Assembly: GCF_029504395.1 (NCBI RefSeq)
Contig: NZ_JAQFIF010000001.1
Location: 1 to 64,000 of the forward strand
Length of the DNA: 64,000 nucleotides
Direction of reading: 5' to 3'
Origin: Arthrobacter sp. ES3-54
GTDB lineage: Bacteria > Actinomycetota > Actinomycetes > Actinomycetales > Micrococcaceae
Each line of letters starts with the position of its first letter. Position 1 is the first letter of the stretch. The position numbers and the translations under genes were made by a program. Below the pieces are notes generated by a model. That model saw nothing but the letters and a program-made list of their open reading frames with translations, ran no database searches and was not told the DNA's origin. This document shows positions 1 to 8,286 of this stretch, piece by piece.

Positions 1-155
1 CCCATAACTATCGTCATCTGACCAGACTCGGCCCACCAATTCGTCCCGGTGCCGCCCGATGCACCGACACGCCGGGCGGCACCCAGGATCGACATTCCTG
101 CGCATACCAAATCGAAGAACTCAGTGCGCGCATCGAGGGAAAACACTCTGGCCAT
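1..155 (-). mobile_element. IS30-like transposase, N-terminal part (runs off the left edge)
   Basis: Reading leftwards from an ATG at 155, an open frame runs off the window. It begins MARVFSLDARTEFF and continues through a short helix-turn-helix-like stretch (SILGAARRVG, then TNWWAESG). This resembles the N-terminus of actinobacterial IS30-family transposases, where a small HTH binds the terminal repeat. The catalytic DDE core would lie outside the window. GC content is visibly lower than next door, which suits a mobile element. The insertion end appears to lie at about 215-240, directly against the stop codon of the neighbouring DUF559-type gene. Assignment to IS30 is by resemblance only, since just 51 codons are visible. 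Confidence 0.5.
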
Positions 156-213
156 CTAACGCTCCATCAATCAGAGCGTTGCTGCGACCATATGACTCTG
201 CCTCTGGTTTGGC

Positions 214-240
214 CGCTGTTAGTGATAGGGCAACCGGCGT
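214..240. repeat. probable terminal inverted repeat of the IS30-like element
   Basis: The stretch upstream of the transposase start contains TTAGTGATAGGGCAACCGG. A close relative (AGTGATAGCGCAACCGG) ends the hairpin at 1206-1268. The position between transposase and host gene fits an insertion-sequence end. The exact boundary and any target duplication cannot be fixed because only one end is visible. Confidence 0.35.
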
Positions 241-1159
241 TTAACGGGGGCGGAGGGCGGACCGGACTCTTTGGGCCGCGCCGCGGAAGTCATCTGCCAA
301 ATCGTCGGCGTTGAACTTGAAATACCGCCAGCCGGCCGCGTTGAAGGATTCGTCCCGGCGGTTGTCCCGGGACTGCTGTTCGCGGGTCAGGTGGTGGCCG
401 CCGTCGTACTGGATGGCCACCCGCCGCCGGCGGTAGCCGAGGTCCGCGGCGGGGGAGTAGGGGTCTTCCGGCACAATCCGGAGCTGCAACTCCGGCTCCG
501 GCTGCGGTCAGCGCCAGGCGCAGGAATGTCTCGGGGGCCGAGTCGGCACCGGGCCTGATCAGTGCCGTCGCCTCACGTGCTTTCACGATTCCCTTGAGCT
601 TGGGGTGCCGCGTCAGCATCGCCGCCAGCTGGGGAAGCGTGGCCCACGGCTCCGTGCGGTCCTCCAGTTCAGCGCGTGGTTGCCGCACGAGCTGGTCGCC
701 TACCGCCACGAGATCGTCCAGCGGCAGGATGCGGGCAAGGTCCAGCCAGGTCCGGGCGGGTGTTGAAATCCGGATGCCGTCCAGGACCATGAGCTCGTCG
801 TCGAACGCCAGCACGGTATGCCCAACCACGCCCGCGCGCCGGACCGGCGGGAGGGCCCTGCGCTTGCGCAGATGCAGTTCGCGGCAGCCGCGGTACCAGG
901 ATGGGAGCCAAAGCCCCAGCAGTACGGCGGCTGTGAGGTGCGAAATCCATGCGCCCGGGGTCGCGGCCGACAGGGCACGGGCCAGGCTGCGGATTTCAAA
1001 ATCCCAGCCCGTGGGCACATGGATCAGCCGGCCCGCGGAGGTGAGGTCGGAGGAACGGAGCCGGGCGCCGCCCAGGCTCGCGGCCCGCGCCTCATAGACC
1101 GTGAAGGGTGCGGTGGAAAGGTGGGCCGGCAGGGGTGCTGGTGGGCGCATGCGGACCAT
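241..1159 (-). pseudogene. DUF559-type (VSR-like endonuclease fold) protein, frameshifted
   Basis: Two overlapping minus-strand frames together make one protein of about 300 residues. The N-terminal part (start ATG 1159) has an AbiEi-like winged-helix/TPR character, with the segment VLDGIRISTPARTWLDLARI. The C-terminal part (about 490-241) is a DUF559 domain with YRRRRVAIQYDGGHH and a NRRDESFNAAGWRYFKF segment. The frame changes near 490-515, in a run of CCGGAG repeats where SAPETFLRLALTAAG should lead into PEPELQLRIV. A one-base slip in that repeat explains it, so it is either a real mutation or a sequencing error. Many actinobacteria carry several such genes of unknown role. The IS30-like end abuts its stop codon. 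Confidence 0.6.
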
Positions 1160-1205
1160 TCTTGTCCGAACGCCGGGTCCCCGCTTCGGTTATCCACAGG
1201 GCCCC

Positions 1206-1268
1206 GATTGCGCTATCACTCTGAGCGGTCAAGGACCGGAATGGCAACCCGAAGTGATAGCGCAACCG
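1206..1268. repeat. hairpin with 13-bp perfect arms, IS-end-like; also likely fhs terminator
   Basis: Arms TTGCGCTATCACT (1208-1220) and AGTGATAGCGCAA (1253-1265) are perfect inverted repeats around a 32-nt loop, which itself holds a small CGGTC/GACCG stem (1226-1238). It lies 40 bp past the end of fhs and may stop its transcription, although there is no clear T run. The arm sequence also resembles the presumed IS30 end at 214-240 (TATCACT, then AGCGG and CAA at matching spacing), so it may be a miniature IS remnant. Confidence 0.5.
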
Positions 1269-1307
1269 GGGGTGGGAGAAGCGGGAGCGGGAGCGGGGGA
1301 GGGTGGG

Positions 1308-3020
1308 TTAGAAGAGGCCGACGGGGTTGCCGGCGTCGTCCACGTCCATGCGCATCGCTGCCGGAACCTTGGGCAGGCCGGGCATGGTCATGACCGCGCC
1401 GGTGAGGGCCACGATAAAGCCCGCGCCGGTCTTGGGGATGAGGTCGCGGACGTGGATGGTGAAGCCCTTGGGGGCGCCGAGCCGGGTGGCGTCGTCGCTG
1501 AAGGAGTACTGGGTCTTGGCCATGCACACGGGCATCCCGGACCAGCCGTTCTTCTCGATCTCCGCCAGCCGTTTAAGCGCGGGCACCGAGAAGTCCACGC
1601 CATCGGCGCCGTAGACCTCCTGGACGATGGTCCGGATCTTGTCCTCGACGGACATGTCCAGCGGGTACAGGTGCCGGAAGCTGTGCGGGGTGTCGATCGC
1701 GGCCGCCACCTTCGCCGCGAGCTCGTCGCCGCCGTCGCCGCCACCGCCGCGGCCCCAGACGTCGGCCACCGCGGCCTGGACACCCTCCGCGGCGCACCAC
1801 TGAAGCAGCCACGCCAGCTCCTCGGCGGTGTCCGTGGCAAATTTGTTGACCGCGACCACCGGGATGATGCCGAACTTCTCCACGTTGCGGATGTGGCGCT
1901 GGAGATTGGCGACGCCGGCGGCCAGCGCCCCCACGTTGGGCTCCGTGAGCCGGTCTTTCGGCACGCCGCCGTGCATCTTGAGCGCCCGGACGGTGGCCAC
2001 GAGGACGACGGCGGACGGGGCGACGTCGGCCATCCGTGACTTGATGTCCATGTACTTTTCGGCACCAAGGTCCGCGCCGAAACCGGCCTCGGTGACCACG
2101 ATGTCCGCAAGGCGGCGGGCCGTCTGCGTGGCGATGAGGGAGTTGCAGCCGTGGGCGATGTTGGCGAAGGGCCCGCCGTGCACCAGCGCCGGGGTGCCAG
2201 CGATGGTCTGCACGAGGTTGGGCTTGATCGCGTCTCTGAGCAGCATGGTCAAGGCGCCCTGGACGCCGAGGTCGGCCACCGTGACGGGCTGCCGGTCGTA
2301 GGTGTAGCCGAACGTGATCCGGCCCAGCCGTTCGCGCAAATCGTTCAGGTCCGTGGCGAGGCAGAACACGGCCATGATCTCCGAGGCCACGGTGATGTCG
2401 AAGCCGTCCTGCCGCGGCGTGCCCTGGGCCGGCCCGCCCAGGCCGATCACGACCTCCCGCAGGGACCGGTCGTTCATGTCCAGGACCCGTTTGAACGTCA
2501 TCCGGCGCGGATCGATGTTGAGCTCATTGCCCTGGAAGATGTGGTTGTCCACGAGGGCCATGAGGGCGTTGTTCGCCGAGGTGATGGCGTGGAAGTCGCC
2601 GGTGAAGTGCAGGTTGATCTGGTCCATCGGCAGCACCTGGGAGTAGCCGCCGCCGGTGGCGCCGCCCTTCATGCCCAGGATGGGGCCGAGCGAGGGTTCA
2701 CGCAGCGCGATCATCACGCTGTGCCCGGCGCGGGCCAGGGAGTCCGCGAGCCCCACCGTGGTGGTGGACTTGCCCTCGCCCGCGGGGGTGGGCGACATCG
2801 CGGAGACCAGCACCACCTTGCCGGGGGCCCGCGTGGGGGCGCCCGCCGGAACGGTCAGCTTCGCCGGATCGATTTTGGCCTTGTAGGGCCCGTAGAGTTC
2901 CAGCGCCTCCGGGCTGATGCCGGCGGCCGCCGCAATCTCCTCGATCGGCTTCATGACTGCCCGCTGGGCAATCTCCAGGTCGCTCGGTACGTTGTTCCCG
3001 GCAGTGGTGGTCTCAGACAT
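1308..3020 (-). CDS. fhs: formate--tetrahydrofolate ligase
   Basis: This cytoplasmic enzyme joins formate to tetrahydrofolate using ATP, giving 10-formyl-THF for purine synthesis and one-carbon metabolism. The 570-residue protein is close to the family length (about 556). A P-loop-like ATP site [12 protein letters not shown] lies at residues 77-88. It is followed by the conserved [21 protein letters not shown] region and the HFTGDFHAI motif, both typical of the family. The ATG at 3020 is preceded by GAAGGACAACG, a usable ribosome site. It lies 77 bp downstream of mshA on the same strand, so the two may be co-transcribed. The hairpin at 1206-1268 probably ends the transcript. Confidence 0.95.
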   Translation of the reverse strand: MSETTTAGNNVPSDLEIAQRAVMKPIEEIAAAAGISPEALELYGPYKAKIDPAKLTVPAGAPTRAPGKVVLVSAMSPTPAGEGKSTTTVGLADSLARAGHSVMIALREPSLGPILGMKGGATGGGYSQVLPMDQINLHFTGDFHAITSANNALMALVDNHIFQGNELNIDPRRMTFKRVLDMNDRSLREVVIGLGGPAQGTPRQDGFDITVASEIMAVFCLATDLNDLRERLGRITFGYTYDRQPVTVADLGVQGALTMLLRDAIKPNLVQTIAGTPALVHGGPFANIAHGCNSLIATQTARRLADIVVTEAGFGADLGAEKYMDIKSRMADVAPSAVVLVATVRALKMHGGVPKDRLTEPNVGALAAGVANLQRHIRNVEKFGIIPVVAVNKFATDTAEELAWLLQWCAAEGVQAAVADVWGRGGGGDGGDELAAKVAAAIDTPHSFRHLYPLDMSVEDKIRTIVQEVYGADGVDFSVPALKRLAEIEKNGWSGMPVCMAKTQYSFSDDATRLGAPKGFTIHVRDLIPKTGAGFIVALTGAVMTMPGLPKVPAAMRMDVDDAGNPVGLF

Positions 3021-3097
3021 CGTTGTCCTTCGGCTCGTGGCGTCGGCGGGTTGGTCCCGGTCCGGTGTTGCCGGGCGGGGGTTGGGGCGGATCCGGT

Positions 3098-4363
3098 TCA
3101 GGGTGTGTGGCCCACGGGGATGGTCAGGTTTCCAAAATACTGGCTCACGGCGGTGTGGTAGCTCTCCAGCGTGATCGCGGCGGTGCGCTGCCAGCCGAAT
3201 TCCTGGGCGTGGATCGCGGCGGCGTGTCCCATGTCGGTGCGGGTTTGGGCGTCATCGAAGAGCGCTTCGAGGGCGTCCGCCCAGTCGCTGGCCTTGTGCC
3301 CCTCGATCAGCATCCCCGTCCGCCCGTCCTGGACGGCGCGGGAGAGGCCGCCCACTTTCGTGGCGAGGACGGGCGTCCCGCAGGCCTGCGCCTCCAGGGC
3401 CACCAGCCCGAAGGACTCGCTGTAGGACGGCATCACCACGACGTCGGCGGACCGGTACCAGCCAGCCAGCTCCGGGGCGTTTACCGGCGGATGGTGGGTG
3501 GCGACGTCGTCCATTCCGGCGGCGCTGATCAGCGTCTTGAGGTTGAAGTCCTTGGCGCCGCTGACGGCCCCCAAGATGGTCAGCTGCAGGTCGATGTCTG
3601 GGCGCCGGGAACGCAGGAGCGCGGCGGCCTTGATCAGGATCTGCGGGCCCTTGAGCCGCTGGATCCGGCCGGCGAACAGCAGATGGAACTTGCCGGGGGC
3701 GATGTCGTGCTGGGCCCGGGCGCGGTTCCTGAAGGCCGGTGTGAAGACGGCCAGGTCCACGCCGGGCGGCGCGACGTCGATGCGGTCGATGTCGGCGTTG
3801 TAGTGCGAGACCAGCTCGGCCGCTTCGGTGCCGGTATTGGCGACCAGCCGGGTGGCGCCGTCGACAATCCGGTGCTCGCCGTCCTCGCGCCGCCGCGGTT
3901 CGGGCTGCTCGCCGGACTCGAGGAGCTGGTTCTTGACCTTCGCCATCGTGTGCATGGTGTGGACGAGAGGCAGCCGCCACAGCTCCGCGAGCTCCAGCCC
4001 GGCCACCCCGGACACCCAGTAGTGGGAATGGATGACGTCATACCGGCCGTGCGGCTGGAGATGGCGGATCCGGTCGATCTCGGCGACCATGTTGTGCAGC
4101 AGCCCCGGAAGCTCCTCCTTGGGCAGCTTCCGGGGCGGGCCGGCGAGGACGTTGTGCACGCAGACGCCGGGGGACGGGTGTTCGACGGCGGGCTGCGTGG
4201 CCGAGGTAGACCGGGTGAAGATCTCCACTTCCACGCCGGTCTCGGCCAGGGCCGCGGCCAGCGCCCGGACGTACACGTTCATTCCGCCGGCGTCGCCGGA
4301 GCCGGGCTGCTCCATGGGCGAGGTGTGCAGGGAAAGGAAAGCGACGCGGCGGATCAGCGACAC
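3098..4363 (-). CDS. mshA: D-inositol-3-phosphate glycosyltransferase (mycothiol synthesis)
   Basis: MshA transfers N-acetylglucosamine from UDP-GlcNAc to 1D-myo-inositol 3-phosphate, the first step of mycothiol, the actinobacterial low-molecular-weight thiol. The protein shows the diagnostic N-terminal [20 protein letters not shown] and, near the C-terminus, the GT4 nucleotide-sugar motif [15 protein letters not shown] chose the GTG at 4361-4363, where the protein begins VSLIRRVAF, because GAGGAAGGGGA lies just upstream. The longer open frame to 4468 adds arginine-rich residues that do not look like MshA. The length of 421 is usual for the family. It is divergent from the GNAT gene and upstream of fhs on the same strand. 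Confidence 0.93.
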   Translation of the reverse strand: MSLIRRVAFLSLHTSPMEQPGSGDAGGMNVYVRALAAALAETGVEVEIFTRSTSATQPAVEHPSPGVCVHNVLAGPPRKLPKEELPGLLHNMVAEIDRIRHLQPHGRYDVIHSHYWVSGVAGLELAELWRLPLVHTMHTMAKVKNQLLESGEQPEPRRREDGEHRIVDGATRLVANTGTEAAELVSHYNADIDRIDVAPPGVDLAVFTPAFRNRARAQHDIAPGKFHLLFAGRIQRLKGPQILIKAAALLRSRRPDIDLQLTILGAVSGAKDFNLKTLISAAGMDDVATHHPPVNAPELAGWYRSADVVVMPSYSESFGLVALEAQACGTPVLATKVGGLSRAVQDGRTGMLIEGHKASDWADALEALFDDAQTRTDMGHAAAIHAQEFGWQRTAAITLESYHTAVSQYFGNLTIPVGHTP

Positions 4364-4505
4364 GGTTCCCCTTCCTCTGCAGACTGCATGTCGATAAAAC
4401 ATTACTCCTGAAGTGCCGGCCGGTTCACGGGCACGTTCCCGGGCCACGGCACAGGGCCGTTTCCGCATCTCGGCGCAGGTCCGGGCCCATACCGGGGCGT
4501 CCTGC

Positions 4506-4511
4506 TAACGT
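4506..4511 (+). promoter_or_regulatory. -10 box TAACGT of a leaderless promoter
   Basis: The box lies 7 nt before the GTG at 4519, the spacing seen at many other starts in this window. It argues for 4519 rather than 4510 as the start of the GNAT gene. Confidence 0.5.
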
Positions 4512-4518
4512 GGCCGCT

Positions 4519-5079
4519 GTGAGCGCAACGACAGAACCCGATACTGCAGCCGGCTGGACAATCCGGGAGGCCCGCCCGGAGGACTGGCCCGGCATCTGGG
4601 CGATCCTGGAACCGGTCATCCGGGCCGGGGAGACATTTACGTGGGACCGGGACACCGCCGAGGACGAGGCCCGCGGGCGCTGGTTCAAGCAGGCGCCGGG
4701 CCAGACGTTCGTCGCCGTCGCAATCGGTCCCGATGATAGCGCCGGTGACAGTGACCGTACTGCCGGTGCCATCCTTGGCACCGGCGAGCTGCACCCCAAC
4801 CAGGGCGGTGGCGGCAGCCATGTCGCCAACGCGGGCTACATGGTCCATCCCGCCCAGGCGGGCCGCGGACTGGCCCGGGCACTCTGCGCCTATTCGCTCG
4901 ACGCCGCGCGCGACGCCGGCTTCCGGGCCATGCAGTTCAACGCCGTGGTGGCGAGCAATACCCGGGCCGTTGCCGCCTGGAAATCCATGGGCTTCGAGGT
5001 GCTCGCGACCATTCCCGAGGCGTTCAACCACCCGGAACTGGGCTACGTGGGTCTGCACGTGATGTACAGAAAGCTATAG
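4519..5079 (+). CDS. GNAT-family N-acetyltransferase
   Basis: An acetyl-CoA-dependent acetyltransferase of 186 residues with an unknown acceptor. The GNAT fold is visible as IREARPEDWPGIWAIL (beta1-alpha1), the sheet ending YMVHPAQAGRGLARALC, which carries the acetyl-CoA pyrophosphate loop QAGRGLA, and the C-terminal NTRAVAAWKSMGFE. The sequence resembles the phosphinothricin/YncA-like group of GNATs, but the substrate cannot be assigned. A GTG nine bases further upstream (4510) is also possible, but the TAACGT box fits 4519. It is divergent from mshA and convergent with the GH4 gene. Confidence 0.85.
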   Translation: MSATTEPDTAAGWTIREARPEDWPGIWAILEPVIRAGETFTWDRDTAEDEARGRWFKQAPGQTFVAVAIGPDDSAGDSDRTAGAILGTGELHPNQGGGGSHVANAGYMVHPAQAGRGLARALCAYSLDAARDAGFRAMQFNAVVASNTRAVAAWKSMGFEVLATIPEAFNHPELGYVGLHVMYRKL

Positions 5080-5165
5080 GCGTACTGGCCCGCTGGCCGC
5101 CGGTCCGCTACTGGCCGGTCCGCTACTGGCGGGGCCGTCATTGGCCGCGGGTCGTTACTGGCCGC
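5080..5165. repeat. short degenerate TACTGGC-type repeats between convergent genes
   Basis: The gap between the GNAT and GH4 stops carries CTACTGGCCGGTCCG followed by near copies (CTACTGGCGGGGCCG, TTACTGGCCGCGG). They are slippage-type repeats with no clear terminator fold. Confidence 0.4.
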
Positions 5166-6588
5166 GGTGCCAGAGGCGGCCCAGTTCCGGGAACGCGGCT
5201 TCATAGCCGGTCAGCAGTTTGCCGGCGAGGACCTCCGAATCCACGAGCGGATGCAAGGCGAACGCGGCGAGGGCTGCCTCCCGGCGGCCGGTCGCCACCG
5301 CCTCCACCACGAGCCGTTCGACGTCCTTGACGCGGCGCATCAGCTCCAGTTGTGCGGGTCCCGGACGTTCCTGCGGGACCGGCACAGCGCCGTCGGGCGT
5401 CACCCTGCACGGAACTTCGACGACGGCGTCGGCTGGCAGTCCCGGTACGGCCAGCACCGCCTGCGTTGCTGAGCGGGCGGCGCCCGCTTCCGGTTCTGCG
5501 GACCCCGCGGATCCCGCGGCGTTGACCGTGTTGCGTGTGTTGAGGATCAGGTCCGCGGCGCCGCCTCCGGCGAGGGCGCGCATGGCCGCCAGTGCCACCC
5601 GCTCGTAGCCGCCGCCGGCGAGGTCGGTCTCGTCACGGCGTTCGCCCGAGGCGCGGGCTTCGGCGAGATAGCCTTCCTCGCGTGAGAGGCGGGCGGCGTC
5701 CCAAAGCGCAAAAGCTTCCGGCCCGGCGGCGGCCAGCCGGGGATAGAGCTCGGCCTGCTGCCGGGCGATGGATTCGCCCCGGGTCTGCTCTGCTGCGCGC
5801 ATGCCGGCCACCGCCCGAGCGGTGTCGTAGTAGTAGAAGAGGTATTCATTCGGCAGGCAGCCCAGTCGGGCCAGCAACCCGGGCGGGAACAGCCGGCCCT
5901 CCTCGAACCCCGACAGCGCCGCGGGGTTCGCGAACAGTTCCGGGAGGGCGTCCCGGCCTGCGGCCTCCAGCCGGTACAGCCAGCCGAGGTGGTTCAGGCC
6001 GTAGTAGCCCACGCCGTCGAGCGTGCCCTCCGGCAGCGCGACGCCGGCAGCCCGCGCCGCGCGGTGCACCAGGCCGCTGGCGGAGTCGCAAATCCCAATC
6101 ACCCTGGGCCCGAGCACCGGTACCAGGGCCTCGGTGACCATACCGGCGGGGTTGGTGAAGTTGAGCAGCCACGCCCCGGGGCAGCGGCTCCGCATCTCCT
6201 CCGCGAGCCGCAGCATCGGCGGAATGGACCGCAGCGCGTAGGAGATGCCGCCGGCGCCGGTGGTTTCCTGGCCCAGGAGTCCGAGGTCCAAGGCGATCCG
6301 CTCGTCGGCGGTCCGCCCGGCCGTGCCGCCGGGCCGGATGGCGGCGAAGACCATGTCGGCGCCGTCGAGAGCCTCGGGGAGCGAGGACACGGCACGGATC
6401 TGCGGGCCGGTACCCGGCGGACCCTGCTGGGCCAGGGAGGCCAGGACCGCCTCGATGGCCGCCAGCCGGCCGGAGTCGACGTCGTAGAGCACCAGCTCCC
6501 GCACCAGCCCCGCGAAAGGGCCGGAAGAGAGCGCCCGGTATACCAGGGGGACCCGGAACCCGCCCCCGCCGGCGATCGTGAGCCGCAT
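5155..6588 (-). CDS. GH4-family 6-phospho-beta-glucosidase
   Basis: Family 4 glycosidases use NAD+ and a divalent metal, usually with a reduced cysteine, to cleave phosphorylated disaccharides in the cytoplasm by an oxidation-elimination route. The 477-residue protein starts with a dinucleotide-binding loop IAGGGGFRVPLVYRAL. It then has the substrate loop LNFTNPAGMVTEAL, the metal-site cysteine region GICDSASGL (about residue 187) and the histidine motif YYGLNHLGWL. The sugar specificity (beta-glucoside) is inferred from overall likeness to the 6-phospho-beta-glucosidase branch. It is divergent from a PfkB-family kinase, which may act on the same or a related sugar. The ATG at 6588 is preceded by a leaderless promoter. 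Confidence 0.85.
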   Translation of the reverse strand: MRLTIAGGGGFRVPLVYRALSSGPFAGLVRELVLYDVDSGRLAAIEAVLASLAQQGPPGTGPQIRAVSSLPEALDGADMVFAAIRPGGTAGRTADERIALDLGLLGQETTGAGGISYALRSIPPMLRLAEEMRSRCPGAWLLNFTNPAGMVTEALVPVLGPRVIGICDSASGLVHRAARAAGVALPEGTLDGVGYYGLNHLGWLYRLEAAGRDALPELFANPAALSGFEEGRLFPPGLLARLGCLPNEYLFYYYDTARAVAGMRAAEQTRGESIARQQAELYPRLAAAGPEAFALWDAARLSREEGYLAEARASGERRDETDLAGGGYERVALAAMRALAGGGAADLILNTRNTVNAAGSAGSAEPEAGAARSATQAVLAVPGLPADAVVEVPCRVTPDGAVPVPQERPGPAQLELMRRVKDVERLVVEAVATGRREAALAAFALHPLVDSEVLAGKLLTGYEAAFPELGRLWHRGQ

Positions 6589-6594
6589 TCGGAC

Positions 6595-6600
6595 AGTCTA
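6595..6600 (-). promoter_or_regulatory. -10 box TAGACT of a leaderless promoter
   Basis: On the minus strand TAGACT is followed by exactly 6 nt and then the GH4 ATG at 6588. No ribosome site is visible, which suggests a leaderless transcript. Confidence 0.6.
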
Positions 6601-6655
6601 TTCCCCGCTGGTCAGGGCCCCCCTTCCCGCGGTTTCCCTCGACGGCGGTACAGCG

Positions 6656-6661
6656 TAGTGT
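6656..6661 (+). promoter_or_regulatory. -10 box TAGTGT of a leaderless promoter
   Basis: The box lies 7 nt before the ATG at 6669 and favours that start for the PfkB-family gene over the GTG at 6660. It faces the GH4 promoter 56 bp away, so the two divergent promoters could share control. Confidence 0.45.
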
Positions 6662-6668
6662 GCCGTAT

Positions 6669-7760
6669 ATGGACGCGACCCCGGCGCGGCGCTTTGATCC
6701 GCTCTCTGCCGTCCGCAGCCCGGCCGCGGACGGGTTTGACCTGCTCCTGACCGGGACCGTGTTCCAGGACATCATCTTCACCGGGCTGCCCCACGCGCCG
6801 CAGCCCGGAACGGAAATCTGGAGCGACGGGATGGGCAGCTGCCCCGGGGGTGTCGCCAATCAGGCGATCGCCGCGTCCCGGCTGGGACTGCGGACCGGTC
6901 TTGCCGCCGTGTTCGGCGATGACGGCTACGGCGACTACAACTGGAAGATCCTCGCCGCCCAGGAACATGTGGACCTGTCCCTGTCACGGCGTGTGCCGGG
7001 CTGGCATTCGCCCGTCACGGTGTCCTTGAGCGTGGAGAAGGACCGGTCCATGGTGACGCACGGGCACCCGGCACCGGTGACCTCCACCGAGCTGGTCGGA
7101 TGCCCGCCGCCGGCGCTCGCAGCCGTTGCGGAGCTGGGGGAGGAACTCGAACCGTGGGCTGTCGACGCGCACAAGAACGGCGTCCTGCTGTTCGGCGATG
7201 TCGGCTGGGACCCCACCGGCGCGTGGTCCTCGACCCGGCTGGATAACCTGAAGTATTTCCACGCTTTCATGCCGAACCAGCACGAGGCCATGAACTTCAC
7301 GGGCCGCGACGACCCCTGGTCCGCTTTGTACTCGCTCGCGGAGCGGGTTCCGGTAGCGGTGGTCACCCTCGGGGCTCAGGGATCCATGGCCGTGGATTCG
7401 GAAACGGGGGAGGAGGAGTGGGTCCCGTCCCTGCCTGTCCGGGCCTACGATCCCACCGGTGCCGGAGACTGCTTCGGTGCGGCATTCATTGTCGGGTCCC
7501 TGGCCGGTTGGCCGCTGGGAGACCGGCTCCGCTTTGCCAATCTGTGCGCCGCCTTGGCCGTCCAAGAAGTGGGCGGCTCGCTTGCCGCACCCGGCTGGGG
7601 AGACATTGCCGACTGGTGGCAGCGGGCCAACGCCCGGAAGGAACGGCAAGGCAGTCAATGGCTGCGCCGCTACCGCTTCTTGGAAGAGATCGTGCGGGAT
7701 GTCCCGCCCGAGGCGCAGCGGCGGGCGACGGCGACCATCGCCCACCTGTCCGACGCGTAA
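6669..7760 (+). CDS. PfkB-family carbohydrate kinase
   Basis: This 363-residue ribokinase-fold enzyme phosphorylates a sugar or nucleoside with ATP. The two family signatures are visible: the N-terminal GSCPGGVANQAIAASRLG and the C-terminal DPTGAGDCFGAAF (about residues 262-274), whose GAGD supplies the anion hole and catalytic aspartate. The substrate is unknown. Its divergent pairing with a GH4 phospho-glycosidase suggests a small sugar-use locus without its own transporter here. A 54-residue tail after the kinase core (WWQRANARKERQGS onward) is unusual but otherwise unremarkable. The start at 6669 is supported by a leaderless -10 box; the GTG at 6660 is the alternative. Confidence 0.87.
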   Translation: MDATPARRFDPLSAVRSPAADGFDLLLTGTVFQDIIFTGLPHAPQPGTEIWSDGMGSCPGGVANQAIAASRLGLRTGLAAVFGDDGYGDYNWKILAAQEHVDLSLSRRVPGWHSPVTVSLSVEKDRSMVTHGHPAPVTSTELVGCPPPALAAVAELGEELEPWAVDAHKNGVLLFGDVGWDPTGAWSSTRLDNLKYFHAFMPNQHEAMNFTGRDDPWSALYSLAERVPVAVVTLGAQGSMAVDSETGEEEWVPSLPVRAYDPTGAGDCFGAAFIVGSLAGWPLGDRLRFANLCAALAVQEVGGSLAAPGWGDIADWWQRANARKERQGSQWLRRYRFLEEIVRDVPPEAQRRATATIAHLSDA

Positions 7761-7796
7761 CTGGCCTGGGGCGCCCGGGGCGGGGTCCTTCCTGCC

Positions 7797-8230
7797 ACCA
7801 CTGGACATGTCCTCCTGAGGGTTCCAGTCGCCACGGGCATGTCTTCTTCAGGGTTGCTCACCACTGGGCATGTCCCCTTTTGGGTTGCTTCACCGCTGGA
7901 CATGTCCCTCGCTGGGGCCAGAGAGTGGACCTGTACCCGTTGTGCGCGTTCGTGGGTGCGAAGAATGGGCATGTCCCGCGGTGGGCGCCGGGGTGGGTTC
8001 CCTGCCACCCGTGGGCATGTCCTTCGCTGGGGCCAGGGAGTGGACCTGTACCCGTTGTGCGCGTTCGTGGGTGCGAAGAATGGGCATGTCCCGCGGTAGG
8101 CGCTGGGGCGGGTTCCTGTCACCACTGGGCATGTCCCTCGCTGGGGCCAGGGAGTGGACCTGTACCTGTTGTGCGCGTTCGTGGGTGCGAAGAATGGGCA
8201 TGTCCCGCGGGGGAGGGAGGGCATGTCCAG
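7797..8230. repeat. intergenic array 1 of RRRCATGYCC palindromes with a 115-bp unit
   Basis: The gap between the PfkB gene and alr carries ten GGRCATGTC(C/T) near-palindromes, with CATG starting at 7806, 7838, 7869, 7901, 7970, 8016, 8085, 8130, 8199 and 8222. The first four are spaced 31-32 bp. From 7895 a unit of 114-115 bp repeats about three times, and each copy holds a CATG site, a degenerate GGACCTGTAC site 29 bp on, and another CATG site 40 bp after that. Frames through it give only repetitive peptides with no domain, so I call it non-coding. A related array lies at 16751-17296 with the same 29/40 spacing. Confidence 0.85.
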
Positions 8231-8274
8231 CCGAGGCACCTGGCCGCCGATTATTCGGCCTGCGGCGCCGCGCC

Positions 8275-8280
8275 TAGAAT
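8275..8280 (+). promoter_or_regulatory. -10 box TAGAAT of the alr operon (leaderless)
   Basis: TAGAAT is followed by exactly 6 nt (CGTTAA) and then the GTG of alr at 8287. No Shine-Dalgarno sequence is present. Confidence 0.7.
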
Positions 8281-8286
8281 CGTTAA

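Noticed and set aside
7797..8230. A replication origin with iterons
   Set aside because: There is no dnaA, no AT-rich unwinding region and no DnaA-box consensus; the CATGTCC core is not a known DnaA site.
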